Assembly: GCA_034432555.1 (NCBI GenBank)
Contig: DAOUBW010000038.1
Location: 130,913-194,912, forward strand
DNA length: 64,000 nucleotides
From: CP2-2F sp034432555
GTDB lineage: Bacteria > Chloroflexota > Anaerolineae > Aggregatilineales > UBA2796
Direction: 5' to 3'
Every line of letters begins with the position of its first letter. The first letter of the stretch is position 1. A program made the translations under genes and the position numbers. The notes below the pieces were generated by a model. It searched no databases. It had not been told where the DNA came from and was given only the letters and a program-made list of their open reading frames with translations. This document shows, piece by piece, positions 44,101 through 55,000 of the stretch.

Positions 44101-44414
44101 ATGGTTTGCGGCGCTTCCAACAGCGGCATGGTGAAATAAGGGCGCTGATCGGTATCGTAACCAAAATCCAGCACGCTGATGATATGTGGATGGCGCAAGG
44201 CAGCAAGAATTTGGAACTCGCGGGCAAAGGTCTCACGCTGATCGGTATCGTTGGCTGTCGCCGCGCTTCGCACCTTCAGGCGTTTCAAGGCAATGATCTG
44301 CCCAGTAAGCCGATCTTCAGCCTGAAAGACTGATCCCATGCCGCCCTCGCCAATTTTTTTGAGCAGTCTGTAGCGGTTGCCAACCAAGTAGTCCGTTGTG
44401 GTGCGCTGAGTCAT
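41169..44414 (-). CDS. Ser/Thr protein kinase fused to AAA ATPase and TPR domains
   Basis: About 1081 residues. The kinase domain (about 15-280) has the GEGGMGSVFQAE loop, IALKRLK lysine, HRDLKPNNIL catalytic loop, DFGIA and the APE-like MAPEVLSG. An AAA16/STAND-like ATPase region follows, with Walker A GESGVGKTRLL and LIIDDVHWSS. From about residue 680 onward there are many TPR units. It has no DNA-binding HTH, so it is a STAND-like signalling kinase. ATG 44414 has AAAGGA 8 nt upstream; the frame extends 31 codons further without a ribosome site. It is divergent from sucCD. Confidence 0.9.
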   Translation of the reverse strand: MTQRTTTDYLVGNRYRLLKKIGEGGMGSVFQAEDRLTGQIIALKRLKVRSAATANDTDQRETFAREFQILAALRHPHIISVLDFGYDTDQRPYFTMPLLEAPQTILEAAAAHEMPQKMCLLTETLQALVYLHRHGILHRDLKPNNILVEPNGRLRVLDFGIAAELEHITNTSGTLEYMAPEVLSGAPARLHSDLYALGVIAYQMFAGRHPFQSEGISRLIHKVLHETPDRNALNAPRAICEIVLRLLEKTPEARYPTAYDAMLAFYAAINAAPSETPILRESVLQSPKFVGRTQELTLFEEALANALNGKGSAWLISGESGVGKTRLLDEIRIRALVKGALVVRWQCSEGVGDIYNLWREMLRRLVLFIPIQDNEARLLKAFVPDLERLIGRTVAESNSLTDEIQLSTLLITLVERVKQPIVLIIDDVHWSSDSLLPLRQLTKAVARLSLIVIAAYRTDDDQYFYGKLPEMQLIKLARFSADEVRALTASVIGSDERFAEINDFLVEHTEGNAFYVIEALRTLAQTAGSLEHIRQAALPAQLFSEGMLLVARRRLARLKGKYQTLVQIAAVIGREIDFNLLEHVGGKADYDDWLIKCVDVALVHIKDGKWYFTHDKIREGVLQSLSAAERQHWHRAVAESIEALYPNQPDYDFVLALHWRAADDLSREMQYLFTYVPRAIESGSAAAVREHLEITLQRASQAAFLDARLICLHMLLGQCHEQSAASVQAEQHFLEAYSLALTLENIAAQAEALYHIGRVKRIQSNFRAAQETLQNALQLYQQLGDASGTAKTLNTLGYMYQLQAALDLAEQHYQAALQIAQHSQDLTAFADAQLGLGYVAYYRKDIPAAEHHTRLALEHLSTTNERLLSYCLSRLSLILLEKEYYEEALVMAEQSIAISQRLGDAQNMLTTIGNTGYVLAQQGRYAECRPYFERSIALAQEMNNLNSLANRLAALAQVDVHLGDWEAVRRSLYEWLQIAFAIDNVRGLLHGFYGLCDLALHENNAAQAAEWIGVIEAKAMPDHLDPNELARLRALCTAALGEAATEESIAYGRTLDLNTLAQTLLSDVEGIFARLITHREA

Positions 44415-44485
44415 GCCCAATCCTTTCGGCACACCTGAAACTGGGAAGGTTCGCTCATTCGGCGGCAGGGCTATGCAGGTAATCT

Positions 44486-44514
44486 TTGTATACGCGCCGC
44501 TAACCATCTATACA
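44486..44514 (+). promoter_or_regulatory. Promoter of sucCD
   Basis: TTGTAT (44486-44491), 17-bp spacer, TATACA (44509-44514); predicted leader of about 125 nt before the SucC start at 44646. Confidence 0.55.
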
Positions 44515-44645
44515 ATCATAACGTGTAACATACGCTTTCGGCAAAGCAACCAGGCTTTCTTTTGCCACTTGTGGTTGGCTGCGGCACAATTGATATGTTT
44601 GTGAAACCTCACATGCGATTTTCTTTGGAGGAACAAAGATTCCCT

Positions 44646-45827
<1,182 letters not shown>

Positions 45828-45836
45828 GCTGGAATC

Positions 45837-46715
45837 ATGGCTGTTTTCGTAAACGAACATACCAAAGTCGTTGTGCAAGGGCTGACGGGCAAACAAGGGC
45901 AGTTCTACGGATTGCGTAACCGTGCCTATGGCACACAAGTGGTAGCAGGCACCAACCCTAAGAAGGCAGGCACTGAGGTTGAAGGCATTCCGATCTTCGC
46001 CACGGTTGCTGATGCCGTCCGCGAGACGGGCGCCAACGCCGCCTTCATCATTGTGCCGGCTATGGCAGCCGCTGCCTCCATCCTAGAAGCGGCTGAGGGC
46101 GGCATTCCGTTCATTGTGTGCGTCACCGAACACATTCCGACGCACGATCAAGCGCGTATCTACAACCGCCTCAAGCACGACTTCCCGCATACGCGGTTGC
46201 TCGGTCCGAACTGCGCGGGCATCCTTTCGCCGGGCAAGTGCAACATCGGTTTTACACCCACTGAAGTTGCCATGCCGGGACCGGTAGGCATTGTCAGCCG
46301 TTCTGGCACGCTTGCCTATCAGGCGCTCTATGAGCTGACCGAAAGCGGCATCGGGCAGACGACATGCGTCGGCATCGGCGGCGATCCCGTCCCCGGCACT
46401 AGCTTCATTGATGCGCTGGAGGCATTCCAAGCTGACCCTGAAACTGAGGCAATCGTCATGATTGGCGAGATTGGCGGCTCGGCAGAAGAAGAGGCAGCCG
46501 AGTACATCAAGGCGCACGTCACCAAGCCTGTGGTTGCCTACATCGCGGGCATGGAAGCACCTCCCGGCAAACGTATGGGACATGCCGGCGCGATCATCTC
46601 ACGCGGGAAGGGTACGGCAAAGGGCAAGACCGAAGCACTCACCGCAGCCGGTGCACGGGTTGCCATGAACCCAACCGAGATCGGCGGGCTTGTGAAACAA
46701 GCACTAGGGCGCTAG
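45837..46715 (+). CDS. sucD: Succinyl-CoA synthetase alpha subunit
   Basis: 292 residues. The CoA-binding fold has VVVQGLTGKQGQFY and VAGTNPKKAGTEVEG. The phospho-His is in KRMGHAGAIISRGKGTAKGK near residue 245. LGPNCAGILSPGKCNIGF and GIVSRSGTLAYQALYELT are also standard. It lies 9 bp after sucC with AGGAAAG before it and is presumably co-transcribed. A strong hairpin follows the stop, before the tRNA genes. Confidence 0.96.
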   Translation: MAVFVNEHTKVVVQGLTGKQGQFYGLRNRAYGTQVVAGTNPKKAGTEVEGIPIFATVADAVRETGANAAFIIVPAMAAAASILEAAEGGIPFIVCVTEHIPTHDQARIYNRLKHDFPHTRLLGPNCAGILSPGKCNIGFTPTEVAMPGPVGIVSRSGTLAYQALYELTESGIGQTTCVGIGGDPVPGTSFIDALEAFQADPETEAIVMIGEIGGSAEEEAAEYIKAHVTKPVVAYIAGMEAPPGKRMGHAGAIISRGKGTAKGKTEALTAAGARVAMNPTEIGGLVKQALGR

Positions 46716-46721
46716 AGGGTA

Positions 46722-46761
46722 GCAGCGCGACTGGGCAGCCTTTGAAGACTGCCCAGTGCTG
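46722..46761 (+). terminator. Hairpin after sucD
   Basis: A 9-bp stem ACTGGGCAG / CTGCCCAGT (46730-46738, 46749-46757), extended by GCAGC / GCTGC. No T-run follows, so it may be a processing or weak terminator element before the tRNAs. Confidence 0.5.
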
Positions 46762-46828
46762 CGCCTACCAACCTGCCTCTTGAGATCAGCGCTAAATGGT
46801 GTATACTTGTCTACGCTACCAAGCACCT

Positions 46829-46901
46829 GCGGCTGTAGTTCAGCTGGTAGAACGGCAGCCTTCCAAGCTGCATGTCACGGGTTCGAATCCCGTCAGCCGC
46901 T
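46829..46901 (+). tRNA. tRNA-Gly (TCC)
   Basis: 73 nt. The acceptor GCGGCTG pairs with CAGCCGC and the T arm is ACGGG-TTCGAAT-CCCGT. The anticodon stem GCAGC/GCTGC encloses CTTCCAA, giving anticodon TCC. CCA is not encoded. It lies 113 bp after sucD and four bases before the next tRNA. Confidence 0.96.
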
Positions 46902-46905
46902 CTGC

Positions 46906-46978
46906 GGGTCCATAGCTCAACGGTCAGAGCATCCGGCTCATAACCGGCTGGTTGCAGGTTCGAATCCTGCTGGACCCA
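46906..46978 (+). tRNA. tRNA with CAT anticodon (elongator Met or Ile2)
   Basis: 73 nt. GGGTCCA pairs with TGGACCC, T arm GCAGG-TTCGAAT-CCTGC, anticodon loop CTCATAA. G1-C72 pairing and the absence of the three G-C pairs in the anticodon stem rule out the initiator. Met elongator versus the TilS-modified Ile2 cannot be settled by eye. CCA is not encoded. Confidence 0.92.
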
Positions 46979-47211
46979 TACCTCCGCAGCACACCTACCT
47001 AACGCACAGCCGCCTCTTGAACATTTAGGAAAGACATAATTGTAGGTGATTAGAATCTTATCTCGCCATTAAATCTTTACAATCTTTATAAGCCACAAAA
47101 CGTCTATTTACATATTCTTAATGGTTCAGATTCCTCACTAAAATGTCATGCCAATCATGTAAAAACTCTCAAAATCCTAGTTGCCTTCTTGTTAAATTCG
47201 CCTAGAACTGC

Positions 47212-47240
47212 TTGTGGAATCGACAAGGCTCACTTATAGT
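47212..47240 (+). promoter_or_regulatory. Promoter of the Thr/Pro-stalked propeller gene
   Basis: TTGTGG (47212-47217), 17-bp spacer, TATAGT (47235-47240); the start codon lies 37 bp downstream with AAGGAG before it. The AT-rich 46980-47210 stretch upstream could carry an UP-like element. Confidence 0.58.
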
Positions 47241-47277
47241 ATGTGTGGACGTCATGTTGATCACAAGGAGCGTGTCT

Positions 47278-50200
47278 ATGAGTCAGAGAAACCGTCAATT
47301 GTTTCTCATCATTGGCGTGGTTGTCTTCATTGTGGCAGCGCTTGTCGTTATTCTGTCAGGAACATTTCAACAGGGCACTGTGGACGTAACGCCCACACCT
47401 GAAGAAGTGGTTGCCCGACCAACGGACGAGCCGCCCACCGAAGCGCCACCACCACCGACTGAGGTGCCGCCGACTGAGGTGCCACCGACTGAGGTGCCGC
47501 CGACTGAGGTGCCGCCGACTGAGGTGCCGCCGACTGAAGAAGCACCCACGGCAGAACCACAGGCAACCGTCGAGTTGCCCGTTGTGCCAACGGCTACCGA
47601 TGAGCCATCTGCCACTGAAGTACCCACCGAAGAACCGACGGAAACACCGCCCGGTCTGGAAGTGGAAGGAACGCCCGACGGCGGTGAGGTAGCCGCGGTT
47701 GCAACCAATACGCCCGGACCTTCACCCACCCCATTAGCATCCCCTACACCTATCTCAACGGTTGACCCGAACGACCCACAGTTGCAGTTGTTCATCACCT
47801 GCAACGCCGATCTAACGGCAACCTTTAGCGTGTTCAACATCGGCGGCGGTCCAGCCGATGCCACCTACAGCGTCTTTGAGCCAGACAGTGGCACAACCTC
47901 AACGGGTGGGTTGAATGTGCCAGCCGGACAGGGCACTGTTATTGGCACTTTTGCGGGCAACGCAAGCATTACCGTCCTTTATAGCACCTCACAATTGGCG
48001 TCCGTAACATTAGGTGCAACCGGTACATGCGTTCCCCAACCTACGGCGACAGAAACTCTGACGCCAAGTGCAACGTTGACAGCAACGTTGACGTTCACGC
48101 CCTCGGAAACACCCACAGCAACCCTGACGCGCACGCCAACCCTGACGCGCACGCCAACCTTCACAATCACGCCCGGTCCTTCGCCGACGCGCACGCCAAC
48201 GCGCACGCCGCGTCCGACGAATACACCGCGTCCGACGAATACACCGACCTTCACGCGCACGCCAACCGCAACCGCGACGGATGGTCCTTCACCGACGCCT
48301 ACGGCAACGCGCACGCCGCGCCCAACCAACACACCTAGCAACACACCACCACCTACGGCAACGCGCACACCCAGCAACACACCGCTGCCCAGCAACACAC
48401 CCACGGCAACCAACACCCAAAGTGCGGATGCCATTCTGAACTTGGGCGTGCAGTGCAATGCTGACCTCACCGCCACTTTTGTGATCGGCTACTTCAGCGG
48501 CACAACCGCTGTCAGCGGCACATGGGTTGTCAATGAGCCAAGCGGTGCCGGCGGTAGTGGCAGCTTCTCGATCAACGCCGGTCAGTTCCTGTACTACGGT
48601 CCGTATGCAGGCAACTCCAGCATGACCATCAACTACGTTTCGGCAACTTTCGTCTCGGCAAGCCTGAGCGTGAACGCAACCTGCATCGCTGCACCAACAG
48701 CGACGCCGACCTTCACGCCGACCAATACGCCACCGCCGACCGCGACACCCACCGAAACACCACCACCAACAGCGACGCCCACCCATACGGCAACGGCAAC
48801 CAACACTGCCACGCCCACCGAGGTGCCATCGCTCAACATCAGCAGTGTTTGCTCGGCAACGCTTGAAGCAACCTTCACCCTGAATAACCCAACCAGCACA
48901 GCGCTAACCAACGCGCCGTACACTATCGTGGATAGCAGCGGCGCAACTGTCCAAAGCGGCACAGTCTCTGTGCCAGCCGGCGGCAGCAACACGCTGACGG
49001 TCAGTGGTGTGGTTGGCACGCTCACCCTGCGTGTGGAGATCATCGGTGGCGCAACGGCAACCAGCACGGTTGAATGTGTGGCGCCAACGGCAACGCCAAC
49101 CAATACACCGACCAACACTGCTACGGCAACGCCAACCAATACACCGACCCATACTGCCACCTTCACGCCCACGCAGCCACCTGTGCTGAATATCAGCGCG
49201 GTCTGCTCGGCGGCGGTTGTGGCAACCTTCACGCTTAGTAACCCAGGTCCCACGCCGATTGACAACGCTGCCTACACCGTGCGTTTGGGCGCGACAGTTG
49301 TCCAAAGCGGTACAGTCTCTGTGCCTGTTGGCGGCAGCGAGATCATCAGCGTGAGCGGTGTTGTGGGCGTGCTAACCTTGAATGTGGCAGGCGTTGTCTC
49401 TGGCACAAGCACTGTTGAGTGCGTTGAGCCAACGGCAACACCTACCGCGACGCCCACCAACACTGCCACACCCACCGATGTACCATCCCTGACCATCAGC
49501 AGTGTTTGCTCGGCAACGCTTGAAGCAACCTTCACCCTGAACAACCCAAGCGGCACCGGCATTGTGGATGCACCGTACACCATCGTAGATGGCAGCGGCG
49601 CCACTGTCGAAAGCGGCACGGTCTCTGTGCCAGCCGGCGGCAGCAACACGCTGACCGTTAGCGGTGTTTCGGGCACCCTCACGCTCACCGTCACAGGTGC
49701 CGTGACTGCTACCAGCACCGTGACCTGCATTCCGCCATCGGCAACGCCAACACCCACGCAGCCACCGTCACCCACACCACCACCACCGACGGAGGTTGCT
49801 GCTCAAATCACGGGTACAGGCATCTGCACCTCGACAGGTAGCGTCACCTTTACCCTGAATAATCCAGGTGGCACGGTGGTTGAGCAGGCGTACATCATCA
49901 CCAATGCGGCTGGCACGGTCATCGCCACTGGCACAGTCACCATCCCGGCTGGCGGCAGCACAACGATCAGCGCGACTTCCACGCCCGGCACGGTCACCCT
50001 GACCATCCCCGGCTTGGCGGTCAGCATCAATACCAACTGCTCCGAGCCGCCGGAAGAACTGCCTTGCGGTTATTGGGAAGTGGACGATCAGGGCTTCCCG
50101 GTCTTCTACTACAACACTGAGGCTTGCGAGCCTGAGTCGCTAGAGCGCGTGTGGGAACCCATCACGATTGGTGGCGCAAGCTGCCCGCCGTGGTCGATCT

Positions 50201-51216
50201 ACCACACCTACCGCACCGGCGATTGGGAACTCTTCCGCCTTGGCGAACTGCCCGATAATCCCGATGCACCCGAAAACCTGTCGCAGGCAATCGGCGAGAA
50301 CATCCACGATATCAACCCATCTCGCTCGCCCGATAACGCTTGGATCGCTTACGCCAGCAACCGCAGCGGCACCTGGAATATCTGGGTGGCACGCACGGAT
50401 GGTAGTGAGCAGCGTCAGGCAACCTTCAACCAACGCAGCATCTCGGTAGACCCTGTCTGGTCGCCTGATGGGCGTTACATCGCCTATGAGTCTGACAAGC
50501 TGGGCAACTGGGAAATCTTCCTGTTCGACGTGACCGCGGCGAATAGCCCAGAGGTGCGCCTGACCGAAAACCGCGCCCTCGACGTGAACCCCTACTGGTC
50601 ACCCGATAGCAAGAAGCTGCTCTTCGAGAGCCTGCGCGATGGAATCCGCAACATCTACGAACTGGATGTCGAGACGCTGGATGTAACGCGCATCAGTGAT
50701 GGGCAGGGCGTGGATCGCTTCCCGCAGTACAACAACAAGGGTGATAGGATCGCCTTTGTGACGGAACGCGAGGGACGCAGCAATACGCAGATCGCCATCA
50801 TGAACGCCGACGGCACGGCAGTCGAACTGATCTCCGATCCGAACGGTGAGGCAAGTGCCATTTCGTGGTCACCCAACGATGAGCTGATCGCTTACCAAAT
50901 GCGGCTTGGCTCAGACTTCGGCATCTACGTCTACGAGTTGGCAACCAAGACAACGCGGCGTGTGACCGACGCACAGAGCCTAAACACAGCGCCAACGTGG
51001 ATTTGCGAATCCACAACGCTGCTGTTCACCTCGAACGCGCCCGGCAATCCGGATATCTACAGCACGAACGCCCTGCCCATCACGGCACCGCCAATTGATG
51101 TGAAGCAGGAAGGCTCGCAGCTCACCGATCATCCAGAGAACGACCGCGATCCGCAGAACTCGCCCTCCGAAGAAGACGCCAGCACGCGCAAAGCACGCGA
51201 TCCGAAGCGTCAGTAA
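47278..51216 (+). CDS. Surface protein: membrane anchor, Thr/Pro stalk, six tandem beta-domains, C-terminal PD40 beta-propeller
   Basis: 1312 residues. An N-terminal membrane helix (LFLIIGVVVFIVAALVVIL) is followed by a Thr/Pro/Glu-rich stalk. Six similar domains of about 80 residues lie near 168-252, 386-471, 519-601, 636-716, 738-817 and 843-921. Each opens with a Cys-containing strand (NISSVCSATLEATF in copy 3) and ends with a second Cys before the next linker, suggesting a disulfide. Domains 3 and 5 share 48 identical bases. Residues 922-1312 form a TolB-like PD40 propeller with repeated WSPDG/WSPDS blades (NPYWSPDSKKLLFES). No enzyme motif is seen. ATG 47278 has AAGGAG. It is probably an envelope-exposed protein with the propeller outermost; binding partners are unknown. 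Confidence 0.87.
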   Translation: MSQRNRQLFLIIGVVVFIVAALVVILSGTFQQGTVDVTPTPEEVVARPTDEPPTEAPPPPTEVPPTEVPPTEVPPTEVPPTEVPPTEEAPTAEPQATVELPVVPTATDEPSATEVPTEEPTETPPGLEVEGTPDGGEVAAVATNTPGPSPTPLASPTPISTVDPNDPQLQLFITCNADLTATFSVFNIGGGPADATYSVFEPDSGTTSTGGLNVPAGQGTVIGTFAGNASITVLYSTSQLASVTLGATGTCVPQPTATETLTPSATLTATLTFTPSETPTATLTRTPTLTRTPTFTITPGPSPTRTPTRTPRPTNTPRPTNTPTFTRTPTATATDGPSPTPTATRTPRPTNTPSNTPPPTATRTPSNTPLPSNTPTATNTQSADAILNLGVQCNADLTATFVIGYFSGTTAVSGTWVVNEPSGAGGSGSFSINAGQFLYYGPYAGNSSMTINYVSATFVSASLSVNATCIAAPTATPTFTPTNTPPPTATPTETPPPTATPTHTATATNTATPTEVPSLNISSVCSATLEATFTLNNPTSTALTNAPYTIVDSSGATVQSGTVSVPAGGSNTLTVSGVVGTLTLRVEIIGGATATSTVECVAPTATPTNTPTNTATATPTNTPTHTATFTPTQPPVLNISAVCSAAVVATFTLSNPGPTPIDNAAYTVRLGATVVQSGTVSVPVGGSEIISVSGVVGVLTLNVAGVVSGTSTVECVEPTATPTATPTNTATPTDVPSLTISSVCSATLEATFTLNNPSGTGIVDAPYTIVDGSGATVESGTVSVPAGGSNTLTVSGVSGTLTLTVTGAVTATSTVTCIPPSATPTPTQPPSPTPPPPTEVAAQITGTGICTSTGSVTFTLNNPGGTVVEQAYIITNAAGTVIATGTVTIPAGGSTTISATSTPGTVTLTIPGLAVSINTNCSEPPEELPCGYWEVDDQGFPVFYYNTEACEPESLERVWEPITIGGASCPPWSIYHTYRTGDWELFRLGELPDNPDAPENLSQAIGENIHDINPSRSPDNAWIAYASNRSGTWNIWVARTDGSEQRQATFNQRSISVDPVWSPDGRYIAYESDKLGNWEIFLFDVTAANSPEVRLTENRALDVNPYWSPDSKKLLFESLRDGIRNIYELDVETLDVTRISDGQGVDRFPQYNNKGDRIAFVTEREGRSNTQIAIMNADGTAVELISDPNGEASAISWSPNDELIAYQMRLGSDFGIYVYELATKTTRRVTDAQSLNTAPTWICESTTLLFTSNAPGNPDIYSTNALPITAPPIDVKQEGSQLTDHPENDRDPQNSPSEEDASTRKARDPKRQ
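47461..47535 (+). repeat. 15-bp tandem repeat (five units) inside the stalk
   Basis: Five head-to-tail units of GAGGTGCCGCCGACT with one base change in the second unit (47461-47535), encoding E-V-P-P-T repeats in the stalk. Near-identity at DNA level suggests recent slippage or expansion, so the number may vary between strains. Confidence 0.9.
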
Positions 51217-51555
51217 GCGGTAAGGCACAACGGCACGGGAAGGCAACTTCCCGTGCCACTCAAAAGAATTAGGGATAGATTTAGACGGCGGCGGGAAGCT
51301 AACTTCTCGCCGCTGCGTATTTGCAACGCTAACGCACCTGCCGTCATTTGAAGGGCTGCACTCCCCATGTTGGGAGTGGTAAGCTAAGCGTTCCCGCAGG
51401 CATGGCAAGTTTTGCGGTAGACATGGTGCGCCTTACCGAGCCTGAGGTGTAGGCGGCTTGCCGCTCCCGCGATTTTTTAAAGTGTCCGCCGCTGCCCATT
51501 TCCGCTATAATTAAAGATTAGTCTGTTTGTAGCGTATCAATGGGGATGAAAAAGT
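51217..51555. other. Intergenic region with stacked hairpins and a -10 element
   Basis: No gene. Hairpins: GGCACGGGAAG / CTTCCCGTGCC at 51232-51257; GCGGCGGGAAG / CTTCTCGCCGC at 51288-51313, with a similar core; and ACTCCC / GGGAGT at 51360-51377. The first, just after the stop, is a likely transcription end or mRNA stabiliser, though without a T-run. A TATAAT at 51506-51511 is a good -10 for the Nudix gene, with only a weak -35. Confidence 0.5.
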
Positions 51556-51996
51556 ATGAGTGCAACAGTACGCAGTCCAGCGGTGCGCGCCGTCCTGCTC
51601 TATGAAGGCAAATTCCTGCTAGTGCAGCACCACAACAGATTACCCGGCACCATTGGCAAATGGGGCTTGCCCGGCGGTCGTGTGGAGGCGAGCGATCCAA
51701 ACCTGATGGCTGCGCTACACCGTGAATTGCACGAAGAATTCGCCATGACCGCCGATGTGGTCGGCTTTGTGGCAATGTATACCTACCGTGAGCGCGCTCA
51801 TCATATCTATTTTGCACGCCCGCGCAACATTAACTTCATCATTGATAGCAATGAAATTCTAAATATCACCTGGTGGACACTTGCCGAAGTGATGCAGTGC
51901 CATGCCAACGGCAACCTGCACACAGGCTTTGAGCTGGCAGCCATCCGCGCCAGCCTCTCGCGCTATGGCGATCAGATTCGCAGCGGCACTGCCTAG
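51556..51996 (+). CDS. Nudix hydrolase
   Basis: 146 residues. Nudix box: GGRVEASD, then RELHEEF with the catalytic Glu residues. Compared with the usual GX5EX7REUXEEXGU, the loop is one residue longer and the first Glu is Asp. It opens VRAVLLYEGKFLLVQHHN and IGKWGLPGG, as in small nucleotide or house-cleaning hydrolases. The substrate is not predictable. A TATAAT element lies about 45 bp upstream and GGGGAT precedes ATG 51556. It is followed by the SHMT-GcvT fusion. Confidence 0.88.
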   Translation: MSATVRSPAVRAVLLYEGKFLLVQHHNRLPGTIGKWGLPGGRVEASDPNLMAALHRELHEEFAMTADVVGFVAMYTYRERAHHIYFARPRNINFIIDSNEILNITWWTLAEVMQCHANGNLHTGFELAAIRASLSRYGDQIRSGTA

Positions 51997-52053
51997 CAGA
52001 GTTGCCACAGCGCTGCCTAACCAATTTTGCCTAACTGCACTTGTGGAGAGACC

Positions 52054-55000
52054 ATGACCCTAAACGACTTTCTATTTCGCGGCGATCTTGCCGACCTTGA
52101 CCCCGACCTCGCTGATCTGATCAACCTTGAGGCAGACCGTCAGCGCCGCCGCCTGATCATGATCGCATCCGAGTCCACCGTGCCGTATGCGGTGCGGCAA
52201 GCGCTTACCTCACACTATCACAACCTGTACACGGAAGGCTATCCGCCGGACGAAATGCGGACAATGCAAGAAGCGGAGCTGCTGGACTTTGATCGCCACC
52301 TTGCCGATTTCCGCCGCTACAGCGATCCGCGCTATTACAAAGGCACTGAGTTCGCCAACTTGGTTGAGTCTTTGGCGCGGCGGCGTGCCGCAGAACTCTT
52401 TGCCACCGAGCGCCTCAGCGCCGATAAACTCTTTGTGAATGTGCAGCCCTTAAGCGGCGCGCCTGCCAACAGCGCCGTCTATACCGCCTTGATCGCACCC
52501 GGCGATACGATCATGGGCATGGACTTGCTGCATGGCGGTCACCTGACGCACGGCAGCCCGGCAGCGCGCAGCGGTAAGCAGTATAACGCTGTGTTCTACG
52601 GCGTTCACCCAGAGACGGAATTGATTGACTACGAAGGCGCTTACCAGACTGCCATGCAGCACCGCCCGAAGATCATCATCGGCGGCTATTCGTCGTATCC
52701 GTTGGCGCCCGATTGGCAGAAACTGCGCGAGATTGCCGATGCCTGCGGCGCGCTGCTGATGGCAGACGTGGCGCATGTGGCGGGCTTGATCGCCGCTGGC
52801 GTCTATCCTTCACCCATCGGCATTGCGGATATAGTCACCTTCACCACACACAAAACGCTCGGCGGACCGCGCGGCGCAGTCATCATTACCCACCGCGCCG
52901 ACCTCGCCAAAAAGCTAGATCGCGGCGTCTTTCCCGGTGAGCAGGGCGGACCGCACATGAACAGCATTGCAGCGCTTGCCGTTGCCTTGAAACTGGCAAA
53001 GACCGATCAGTTTAAGGCGCTGCAAGCCCAGACCGTAAAGAATGCGGCGCGCCTTGCCGAAAAGCTGACCGAACACGGCTTGCGGCTGGTCTATGGTGGC
53101 ACCAATACGCATTTGCTGGTGGTCAATGTTCGCACCGTGCGCGGCGCGGATGGTACACCACTCAGCGGCGATATGGCGGCGCGCATCCTCGATTTGGTCG
53201 GCATCACCTGCAACCGCAATACTATTCCGGGCGATACCACCGCGGCGCGTCCGAGTGGCATTCGGCTTGGCACGCCGTGGATTACCCAGCGCGGCTTCCG
53301 CGAGCCTGAAATTGATCGCCTCGCCTCGATCATCGCACATACCTTGCAGGCAGCGCAGCCATTCAGCTATGCGGGCAAGGGTGGTAAAGAGGAGCCACGC
53401 GCTAAGCTGCCCTTCAATGCGCTCAGTGAGGCACGGCACGCCGTGGCACAGCTGTGCCTAGAGGCGGGCATTGATTATGAAACGCCTGTTGTTGGTGCGC
53501 GCCTGACTGAGAAAGGCAAGCAGCACCTGACGCTGTGGGTAGATGAGATGGCAGAGCGTGGCGCACGCTCCCTCGCGGTGCGCGGTGCCGCCGCCGCCGA
53601 CTTTTTGCGCGTGGCGCTCACCAGCCGCGTTTATGGTTTGGCGGTCGGTGGCTCGGAGCCAACCAGTGTGCTGGATAGTGACGGATCGCTAATTGCCAGT
53701 GGTGATCTGGAGCGCGTCGCTGAGGATGTCTATCACCTGCACTTGAATGCCGAAGGCGGACGGGCAGCGGCGTGGCTGCAAGCGCTCTCGGATGGCTTCA
53801 CCATTTACGATCCGCTGGATGTCTACGGCAAATTGGCGGGTGCAGTGGTGATCAACGATCTTGGCACGCCGACACGGGCAGTCAGCGTGCCGATGGGCAG
53901 CTTGGCGGGCTTTTCCGCGCACAAAGATTACTTTGTGGGTGCGCGTGGTGCGTGCTTGCAGGCGGAAGGTGGCGCGCCGTTGCCCGTTTTCACCTGGCAA
54001 GAGCCAACCGATCAACCGATCAAGCGCACCCCACTTTACGAGGCGCACAAGCAGCTTGGTGCAAAGATGGCGCCGTTTGCCGGCTATGAGATGCCGCTGT
54101 GGTATAAGAGCGTCAGCGTTGAACATGCCGCCGTCCGCACGGCAGTAGGCATTTTCGATGTGACGCACATGGGCGTTTGGGATGTGCGCGGGCGTGCTGC
54201 GGAACACTTCCTTGATCGGCTGACGACCAACGATGTGCGCGCTCTGAAAGTGGGCGATGCACACTATACCTACCTGCTGGCTATTGACGGCGTGCCGCTG
54301 GATGACATTTACCTCTATCGCCTTGCCGAAGATCACTTTATGATAGTGGTGAATGCCAGCAATAACGATAAAAACTGGGCGTGGGTGAACGCTGTGCTGC
54401 GCGGCGAAGTCCAGATCGATCCGTCGCGTCCGTCGGCGCGCCTGCTGGACGATCCATCGGATGTGATCCTGCGTGATTTGCGCGATCCGCAGCACGGCGC
54501 AGATTGCCGCGTAGACATCGCCTTGCAAGGGCAGGGCAGCCTTACCCTTTTGCAGAATATGGCAAACAACGATGCCGACAAGAAGCGCTTGGCAGGCATG
54601 GCATGGTCAACCGTCGGGCGCTTTACCTTAGGCGCGTTCGACCTCATCATCTCACGGACGGGCTATACCGGTGAGCGCGTTGCCTTTGAGCTATTTGTGC
54701 AGCCAACACAGGCAGCCGCGCTCTTTATGGCGTTGGTGGAGGCAGGCGCGCAGCCTTGCGGGCTTGCCAGCCGTGATAGCACACGCATTGAGGCGGGCTT
54801 GCCGCTCTATGGGCATGAACTAGGCGGCGATCACGCCTTCACGCCAGGCGATGCAGGCTTTGGTAGCTATGTGAAGCTCTGGAAGCCGTTCTTCGTGGGC
54901 AAACTGGCATACCTTGCCCGCGAGCAGAAGCGCGAAGCTGTCATTGTGCGCTTCCGCATGGCGAACAAGGGTGTGCGTCCGCCGCAGCCGGGCGCCGCTG

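Noticed and set aside
47461..47535. CRISPR array
   Set aside because: Units are contiguous with no spacers and encode a reading-frame-consistent peptide repeat.
48633..49265. Long minus-strand ORF opposite the six-domain protein
   Set aside because: Antisense of Thr/Pro linkers; Val/Gly-rich with no family features.
51452..51475. Intrinsic terminator before the Nudix gene
   Set aside because: The GCGGC/GCCGC stem is short and the T-run starts several bases later; not convincing.
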